Below are positions 6,419 through 10,357 of a stretch of 10,357 nucleotides of DNA, one piece after another. Location: assembly GCA_016199325.1 (NCBI GenBank), contig JACQGW010000094.1, forward strand, positions 1 to 10,357. Reading direction: 5' to 3'. The DNA comes from Chloroflexota bacterium (GTDB lineage Bacteria > Chloroflexota > Dehalococcoidia > JACQGW01). How positions within the stretch are numbered: position 1 is the stretch's first letter; each line of letters opens with the position of its first letter. The translations under genes were made by a program, and so were the position numbers. The notes beneath the pieces are model-generated. The model saw nothing but the letters and a program-made list of their open reading frames with translations, was not told where the DNA came from and ran no database searches.

Positions 6419-7636
6419 ATGGTTGGGAGTCAGACGGTCACGGTCGTCCTCCAGCCCCGGGACCCGATCATCGTCCGGGACGCCCGGCCGTTCTCGGCCG
6501 ACCCCGGCGCCCGAGCGGTGACGCTGGGTTGGCCGCCGCCGCAGACCGTCGCCGGGGCGCTTCGAACCCACGTCGGCGGTGCGCTCGGGTATCAGTGGAC
6601 GGAGGCCGAGCGCCGGCAGGCGCGCGAGTTCGTCGTGCGCGGCCCGTTCCTCGTCGCCCGCAGCGATGACGCTGTGCCCTGGACCGTCTACGTGCCGGGC
6701 CCGCAGGACGCGGTCGTCTACGGACAGACGCCGGACCAGCGCAGGGCGTACGCGCGGCGGCCCCTCCCCGCAGATCAATTGGCGGGCGGCGGCTGCGATC
6801 TGCCGGACCCGGGGATCGAGGGCGGCCTCTGCCCCATCGACGTCCCCGTCCTGGCCGATGTCCAGGGCGGCCACGACTACTGGTCGCTCGACGACACTGT
6901 CGCCTGGCTATCGGAACCCCGGCCGACCCGGCCGCCGGCGACGACCGTGGGCGGTCTCCCACGCGACCGGCGCATTCACGTCGCCATCGACCGCGCGACT
7001 CAGACGAGCCTCGAGGGCGCCCTGTTCAGCACCACCGCGCTCAGCTTCCCGGAGATTGCGACGACGCGCCGCCCGGCGAAGGGGACGCTCAATCAAGAGA
7101 GGGAACCGATCTTGGCGAAGGCGATGCTCTGCCGACTGGAGGCGATCCCGGCGGCCTGGCAGCCGCAGCGCGCGTTTCTCTCGGTCGGCGGTGAGCGCCG
7201 CCTCGTCGCCCTGGAACCGGCGCACGGGGAGTCGGACCCCTGGCCGGCGCCGGCCGAGTCGCTGGTCAAGGCCATCGCTGGTGCGCGTCGGGTCCGGCTC
7301 CAATTGCTGACCCCGACGATCTTCACCCCCGGCTGGCGCCCGGCCTGGTTGGATCCGGAGACGCTGCGCGGCGCCCCACCGGAGATCTCGGACCTCCGGC
7401 TTCGGTTGGTGGGCGCGCTGGTCGGCCGCCGGCTCGGCATGAGCGGCTGGGACCTGGCGACCAGGCAGCCCAAGCGGGTCCGCTATGCCGCCCCGGCCGG
7501 CAGCGTCTATTTCTTCAGCGTGGAGAACGGCGCGCTAACCGAGGCCCAGATTCGGCGGCTCTGGCTGCACCCCATCAGCGACGACACGCAGGACCGCATC
7601 GACGGCGCCGGTCTGGTCCTGCCCGGCGTGTGGTAG
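6419..7636 (+). CDS. cmr3: Type III-B CRISPR RAMP protein Cmr3
   Basis: A 405-residue Cmr3, the RAMP subunit that partners Cas10 and holds the 5' tag of the crRNA at the base of the complex. Diagnostic motifs are RDP (14-16) with RDARPFSADPGARA (20-33) near the N-terminus, WPPPQTVAGALRT at 38-50, PAGSVYFF at 359-366, and a C-terminus ending in GLVLPGVW. All are typical Cmr3 signatures. GAGGTGGAG immediately precedes the ATG by one base, so the effective spacing is set by its 5' GAGG. It follows cmr2 by 21 nt, consistent with co-transcription. The reading frame is intact. The stop codon is followed by the repeat-rich gap before cmr4. Confidence 0.94.
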   Translation: MVGSQTVTVVLQPRDPIIVRDARPFSADPGARAVTLGWPPPQTVAGALRTHVGGALGYQWTEAERRQAREFVVRGPFLVARSDDAVPWTVYVPGPQDAVVYGQTPDQRRAYARRPLPADQLAGGGCDLPDPGIEGGLCPIDVPVLADVQGGHDYWSLDDTVAWLSEPRPTRPPATTVGGLPRDRRIHVAIDRATQTSLEGALFSTTALSFPEIATTRRPAKGTLNQEREPILAKAMLCRLEAIPAAWQPQRAFLSVGGERRLVALEPAHGESDPWPAPAESLVKAIAGARRVRLQLLTPTIFTPGWRPAWLDPETLRGAPPEISDLRLRLVGALVGRRLGMSGWDLATRQPKRVRYAAPAGSVYFFSVENGALTEAQIRRLWLHPISDDTQDRIDGAGLVLPGVW

Positions 7637-7708
7637 GTCATGCGTCATGGTGTCGTGCGTCATGGTGTCGTGCGTCATATGTAGTCGGTGACGAATGACG
7701 CATGACGC
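7637..7708. repeat. Tandem and inverted repeats in the cmr3-cmr4 gap
   Basis: This is the only sizeable gap in the operon. The 15-bp unit TGCGTCATGGTGTCG occurs twice head to tail (7641-7655, 7656-7670), followed by a partial copy TGCGTCAT (7671-7678). ATGACGC then occurs twice in tandem (7695-7701, 7702-7708). The two sides are complementary. GTCATGCGTCAT (7637-7648) is a perfect 12-bp inverted match to ATGACGCATGAC (7695-7706), and the other GCGTCAT copies offer alternative pairings. The mRNA can therefore fold into a strong stem just after the cmr3 stop and just before the cmr4 ribosome site. Confidence 0.85.
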
Positions 7709-7716
7709 ATGGCGAA

Positions 7717-7728
7717 GGAGGAAGGAGG
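7717..7728 (+). promoter_or_regulatory. Double Shine-Dalgarno that sets the cmr4 start
   Basis: GGAGG occurs twice (7717-7721 and 7724-7728). The first lies 8 nt before the ATG at 7730; the second lies 4 nt before the next ATG at 7733. The upstream in-frame ATG at 7709 lies inside the repeat region and has no such site in front of it, so it is unlikely to be the start. Confidence 0.65.
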
Positions 7729-7729
7729 G

Positions 7730-8617
7730 ATGATGCAGGCGCGCATCCTGTATTTATACGCGTTGAGTCCCATCCATAGCGGGACGGGCCAATCGACCGA
7801 CGTGATCGATCTGCCGGTGGCGCGGGAAACGGTGTTCAACTGGCCCTATCTGCCCGGTTCCCGGATCAAGGGAGTGCTGCGCGATGTCTGCGCGCCGAAC
7901 GGCAAGCCGTCGGAGCAGGAGCGGCTCTTTACCGCGGCTTTCGGGCCGGACACCCAGCATGCGGCCGAGGGAGCAGGCGCCCTCTGGTTCGGCGATTTCC
8001 GCCTCCTCTGCTTGCCCGTCCGCAGCTACGCCGGAACCCTCGCGTGGGTGACCTGTCCGCTGGCGCTCCGGCGGTGGCAGCGTGACCACCTGAGCAGCGG
8101 TCTTCGCCTGGCGGTCACCATTCCGGCCGTCTCGGGCGAAAACGGGATCCTCGTCCCGGCGCAGCCCGCCAGCAAGATCGCCCGGCAGGGTGCCGTCTAC
8201 CTGGAGGACCTGGACCTGGCGGCGACCACAAGCTCTGAGGCAGAGACCATCGCCCAGCGCATCGCCGAGGCGGTTCTTGCCGACGCCAAGTGGCAGCATC
8301 TGTTTCAGGAGCGGTTCGGCATCGTCTCCGACGATCTGTTCACCTTCCTGACGGAGACCGCCACCGAGGTGGTCGCCCGGATCAAGCTGCGGGATGACGC
8401 CAAGACGGTGGAAAAAGGCGGGCTCTGGTATGAGGAGGCCATTCCGGCCGAATCGATCCTCTACGGCCCGATCCTGGCGGCGCCTCGGCAGGGCCAGACC
8501 GCCGAGGCGCTCTACGGCGTCCTGACGCCTCATCTGAAGGGGCTGATCCAGATCGGCGGCAACGCCAGCGTCGGGCGGGGGCTGGTGGACGCGCGCTTGT
8601 GGGGGGCGACCCCATGA
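7730..8617 (+). CDS. cmr4: Type III-B backbone RAMP nuclease Cmr4
   Basis: A 295-residue Cmr4 (Cas7 family), the multi-copy backbone subunit that cuts target RNA at 6-nt intervals. The N-terminal motif IHSGTG (15-20) is followed by VIDLPVARE (25-33). D27 aligns with the catalytic Asp described for Pyrococcus furiosus Cmr4 (D26). LPGSRIKGVLRD at 41-52 is the conserved RAMP helix. The C-terminal glycine-rich loop is IGGNASVGRG (275-284). The ATG at 7730 was chosen for its spacing to GGAGG; 7733 is nearly as good, and the frame is open back to 7709. The stop overlaps the cmr5 start as ATGA. Cmr4 is needed in several copies per complex, so the folded RNA just upstream may matter for dosage. Confidence 0.95.
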   Translation: MMQARILYLYALSPIHSGTGQSTDVIDLPVARETVFNWPYLPGSRIKGVLRDVCAPNGKPSEQERLFTAAFGPDTQHAAEGAGALWFGDFRLLCLPVRSYAGTLAWVTCPLALRRWQRDHLSSGLRLAVTIPAVSGENGILVPAQPASKIARQGAVYLEDLDLAATTSSEAETIAQRIAEAVLADAKWQHLFQERFGIVSDDLFTFLTETATEVVARIKLRDDAKTVEKGGLWYEEAIPAESILYGPILAAPRQGQTAEALYGVLTPHLKGLIQIGGNASVGRGLVDARLWGATP

Positions 8618-9003
8618 CTCGGCAGCAGCAGTATCTCCTCGCGGCCATGCAGCACATCGAGCTGATGACCCAGAGCGACCGAGCGGTCAAGGACATCTAC
8701 GGCGGACTCTGCCACACGCTGCCGGTCCTGATCCGGACGAATGGCCTGTGCCAGACGCTGGCCTTCGTCGAGGAGAAGGCCAGCGGGAACGGGGAGCGCG
8801 CTCGGGCGTACCAGGCGCTTCGGACCCACGTCGCGGCCACTATCGGGATCGAGCCGAGCCAACTGCTCGACCGGATTCGCAGCGCCGACCTGGGCGACTA
8901 TCTCCGCTACACCCGGACGCTGTTGGAAGCCTGGGTCTACTACAAGCGGCTGGCCGTCTCGATTCTGGAGGTCGAAGCGGGCGGCGGGGGAGGCGTCCCA
9001 TGA
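8614..9003 (+). CDS. cmr5: Type III-B small subunit Cmr5
   Basis: A 129-residue, mostly helical protein that fits Cmr5, the non-RAMP small subunit lining the inner filament along the target RNA. The family-like core is YGGLCHTLPVLIRTNGLCQT at about 29-48, followed by LAFVEEKA (49-56) and a long helical tail. It ends in a glycine run (124-127). The start is taken at the ATG overlapping the cmr4 stop (ATGA), which implies translational coupling. No clear GGAGG precedes it, only a G-rich run at 8601-8606. A GTG at 8599 in the same frame would add five residues and cannot be ruled out. The stop overlaps the cmr6 start in the same ATGA fashion. Confidence 0.92.
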   Translation: MTRQQQYLLAAMQHIELMTQSDRAVKDIYGGLCHTLPVLIRTNGLCQTLAFVEEKASGNGERARAYQALRTHVAATIGIEPSQLLDRIRSADLGDYLRYTRTLLEAWVYYKRLAVSILEVEAGGGGGVP

Positions 9004-10097
9004 CCCGAGCTATCCGCAGCCGCCTGCCGACAACAGCGCCGACCGATGGCGAAGGGAACGTCGGGCTGGCGCTCGACCGATACCTGACGGACGCGGTCGG
9101 CGGCGAGAACCAAGCCCTCAAGGATCTGCTTCAGCGCGTCGGCGCGGCCGCGCCGCCGTCGATCTACGCCGCCGCCTACGCGCGCTGGTCGTCCCGACTG
9201 GCCGCCCTGCCGAATGTGGCCGCTCAGCGGTTTCGGGTCCGAAGCCGGCTGATCGTCGGGCTTGGCGGCGAGAGCGTCCGGGAAACCGCGGTGGCGCTCC
9301 TGCGGGGATATGGCGTTCCCTGCATCCCCGGCTCGGCGCTCAAAGGGCTGGCGTCGCGCTACACCGCCGGTTTCCTGAGCCAGGCAGACGCCGGGCTGAA
9401 GTCGGGGGGCGCGGCGCACCAGGTGCTCTTCGGAGAGCGGGAGAGCGCGGGCTACATGACCTGCTTCGACGCCTGGTACGTCCCGCGGAGCGCGCCCGAC
9501 CATCCCTTCGCCCAGGACGTGATCACGGTGCATCATCCGAGCTACTACGGCCGCCGCGGGGTAGACGCTGCGCCCTGGGACTTCGACGACCCCAACCCGG
9601 TGCCGCTGGTGAGCGCGCGCGGCGACTACCTCGTCGCAGTCCAGGGGCCGGATCGGGCCTGGGCCGACTTCGCCCTGAAGGTTCTCGATCGGGCGCTTGC
9701 CGACTGGGGGATCGGCGCCAAGACGTCGAGCGGCTACGGCCGCCTGGAGGCAGTGCCGGGAACGGCGCTCCCGGCGGTGGCTGCCCCGTCCAGCCAGACG
9801 GCAATATCGCCGCCGACCGATCAGCCGCCGCGGACCGAGACAGTGGTCTCGGTCGATCATCCGCTGCTGGCCGAAGTGCGGGCATTGCCGGCGGCGCGCG
9901 TCAAGCCGCAGGCCAACGCGCTCTACGTCCGCTCCAAGGTTCTGGACGAGCCCGTCCGACGCGCTGTCGCCGAGGCGCTCATCCTGAAGCTGAAGGCGGT
10001 CGGCGCGCTGCGGGACCAGCAGTGGGCCCAGAAACCGTGGGTGCGTGAGCTGCTCGAATACTGCAGAGCCCTGGGCATCGCACTGGATGAACGTTGA
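9000..10097 (+). CDS. cmr6: Type III-B CRISPR RAMP protein Cmr6
   Basis: A 365-residue Cmr6, the RAMP capping the far end of the Cmr complex near the 3' end of the crRNA. Family motifs are LIVGLGGES (84-92) with a T-x-L-x-x-YGVPCIPGSALKG stretch ending at 116, LFGE at 143-146, VHHPSYYG at 177-184, WDFDDPNPVP at 193-202, and the glycine-rich loop GIGAKTSSGYGRL at 237-249. After residue 250 comes a Pro/Ser/Thr-rich linker (about 251-283) and a C-terminal helical extension of about 80 residues. The ATG overlaps the cmr5 stop (ATGA) and has GGAGG 6 nt upstream. The frame is also open further upstream inside cmr5, but those starts would overlap cmr5 heavily and lack support. This is the last gene of the operon in view. 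Confidence 0.94.
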   Translation: MTRAIRSRLPTTAPTDGEGNVGLALDRYLTDAVGGENQALKDLLQRVGAAAPPSIYAAAYARWSSRLAALPNVAAQRFRVRSRLIVGLGGESVRETAVALLRGYGVPCIPGSALKGLASRYTAGFLSQADAGLKSGGAAHQVLFGERESAGYMTCFDAWYVPRSAPDHPFAQDVITVHHPSYYGRRGVDAAPWDFDDPNPVPLVSARGDYLVAVQGPDRAWADFALKVLDRALADWGIGAKTSSGYGRLEAVPGTALPAVAAPSSQTAISPPTDQPPRTETVVSVDHPLLAEVRALPAARVKPQANALYVRSKVLDEPVRRAVAEALILKLKAVGALRDQQWAQKPWVRELLEYCRALGIALDER

Positions 10098-10146
10098 CGC
10101 ATTGATCTGGTAGCGCCTGGGAACGGCCCACTGGTGAACGTTGCCG
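10081..10146. repeat. Imperfect direct repeat spanning the cmr6 stop
   Basis: CACTGGATGAACGTTGACG (10081-10099), which contains the cmr6 stop codon, recurs 48 nt later as CACTGGTGAACGTTGCCG (10129-10146). The second copy has one base deleted and one substituted. The function is unknown. It may mark a small local duplication at the operon end or be chance similarity. Confidence 0.4.
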
Positions 10147-10162
10147 GAACATTCCTTGGCAA
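10141..10162 (+). terminator. Weak candidate terminator of the cmr operon
   Basis: TTGCC (10141-10145) pairs with GGCAA (10158-10162), and the inner GGA pairs with TCC, leaving a 2-nt bulge and a small loop. It starts about 44 nt after the cmr6 stop and is followed by a mildly U-rich stretch (TGTCACATTTCC). The stem is interrupted and there is no clean U-tract, so termination here is only possible, not shown. Confidence 0.3.
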
Positions 10163-10202
10163 TGTCACATTTCCTGCGCGCCAGGAGTCATTTCAGCGTC
10201 AG

Positions 10203-10272
10203 GCACGGATTGTGAGCGACCCAGGGCAGGCAACACATGCGCCACTTGATACCCATCCGCACCAATCCGTGC
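10203..10272. repeat. 10-bp inverted repeat with 50-nt interior
   Basis: GCACGGATTG (10203-10212) and CAATCCGTGC (10263-10272) are perfect inverted arms. Pairing extends by TG/CA if one bulged base is allowed. No T-run follows. It could be an RNA stem, paired protein-binding sites or the edge of a small repeat element. No partner copy is visible in the window. Confidence 0.45.
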
Positions 10273-10357
10273 AACCTTACTTTTCGCTAACGCGGGACGC
10301 CTTGGCAAGCGACCTGGTGACCGTTCTCCGTCGCTGGCCGAAGTGTCCCGTGGGCAG

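Larger units (their letters stand above)
10098..10357. other. Downstream flank without a supportable gene
   Basis: About 260 bases after cmr6 with lower GC than the operon and no third-position G/C bias. I see no CRISPR repeat, tRNA or recognisable protein. The cmr6 frame happens to stay open past its stop to the window edge, and short minus-strand frames run in from the edge, but none has a recognisable motif or ribosome site. The stretch holds a hairpin (10141-10162) and a 10-bp inverted repeat (10203-10212 with 10263-10272). Confidence 0.5.

Noticed and set aside
7637..7708. Short CRISPR-like array between cmr3 and cmr4
   Set aside because: Units are 15 and 7 bp in direct tandem without spacers, so this is a tandem/inverted repeat, not a CRISPR array.
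8748..8999. N-terminal extension of cmr6 by 84 codons
   Set aside because: The extension lies wholly within cmr5 and is Arg/Gly-rich. The ATG at 9000 has GGAGG 6 nt upstream and the ATGA overlap seen also at cmr4-cmr5.
8940..9860. 306-codon minus-strand frame inside cmr5/cmr6
   Set aside because: Antisense to clearly identified cmr6; low-complexity Arg/Pro-rich translation with no family signature.
8741..10048. 435-codon plus-strand frame overlapping cmr5 and cmr6
   Set aside because: Out of frame with both Cmr genes, Arg/Ala/Gly-rich throughout and without motifs; a GC-driven alternative frame.
47..10143. Shared AACGTTG heptamer at both ends of the locus as possible attachment or target-site repeat
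   Set aside because: Seven bases shared over 10 kb is expected by chance, and no integrase or other mobile-element gene supports it.
10098..10357. Open continuation of the cmr6 frame after its stop, to the window edge (possible read-through or partial gene)
   Set aside because: About 87 codons without third-position GC bias, no start with a ribosome site and no recognisable motif; chance openness is likely.

Overview
The window carries a nearly complete type III-B (Cmr) CRISPR-Cas effector operon and, divergently from it, a large probable cyclic-oligoadenylate-activated effector gene. Base composition is high in G+C, with strong G/C preference at third codon positions. Shine-Dalgarno sites are GGAGG-like and the promoters sigma70-like, so the source is a high-GC bacterium. 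A thermophilic lineage such as Chloroflexota/Thermomicrobia would fit, but that is a guess and nothing here fixes the taxon.

Layout. Bases 1-98 are lower-GC sequence with two small hairpins. On the minus strand (3026 to 99) lies a 975-residue protein. I read it as two CARF-like sensor domains alternating with a degenerate and an apparently intact PD-(D/E)xK nuclease domain, the order known for Can1. A C-terminal DHH-type phosphoesterase module is fused to this. Bases 3027-3267 form a divergent regulatory region. It has a convincing extended -10 sigma70 promoter firing right, a weaker look-alike firing left, an inverted repeat between them and a palindrome over the leftward Shine-Dalgarno. From 3268 to 10097 on the plus strand run cmr1, cmr2 (cas10), cmr3, cmr4, cmr5 and cmr6 in the canonical order. 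Gaps are short or are ATGA overlaps, except for a 93-nt cmr3-cmr4 gap filled with tandem and inverted repeats. Bases 10098-10357 are lower-GC, non-coding as far as I can tell, with a weak terminator candidate and a 10-bp inverted repeat.

How the parts fit. Cmr1 and Cmr3-6 with Cas10 would build the crRNA-guided complex that binds target RNA. Cmr4 keeps the Asp expected for target-RNA cleavage. Cas10 lacks the N-terminal HD DNase domain and has no cysteine-based zinc ribbon, but keeps the GGDD cyclase motif. The complex should therefore act through RNA cleavage and cyclic oligoadenylate synthesis, with the DNA-attacking step delegated to the divergent effector. The fused DHH domain suggests a built-in phosphodiesterase activity, for example signal turn-off or clean-up of oligoadenylate products. 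This is the most unusual feature of the window. No cas6, cas1, cas2, separate ring nuclease or CRISPR array is visible, so crRNAs must come from elsewhere.
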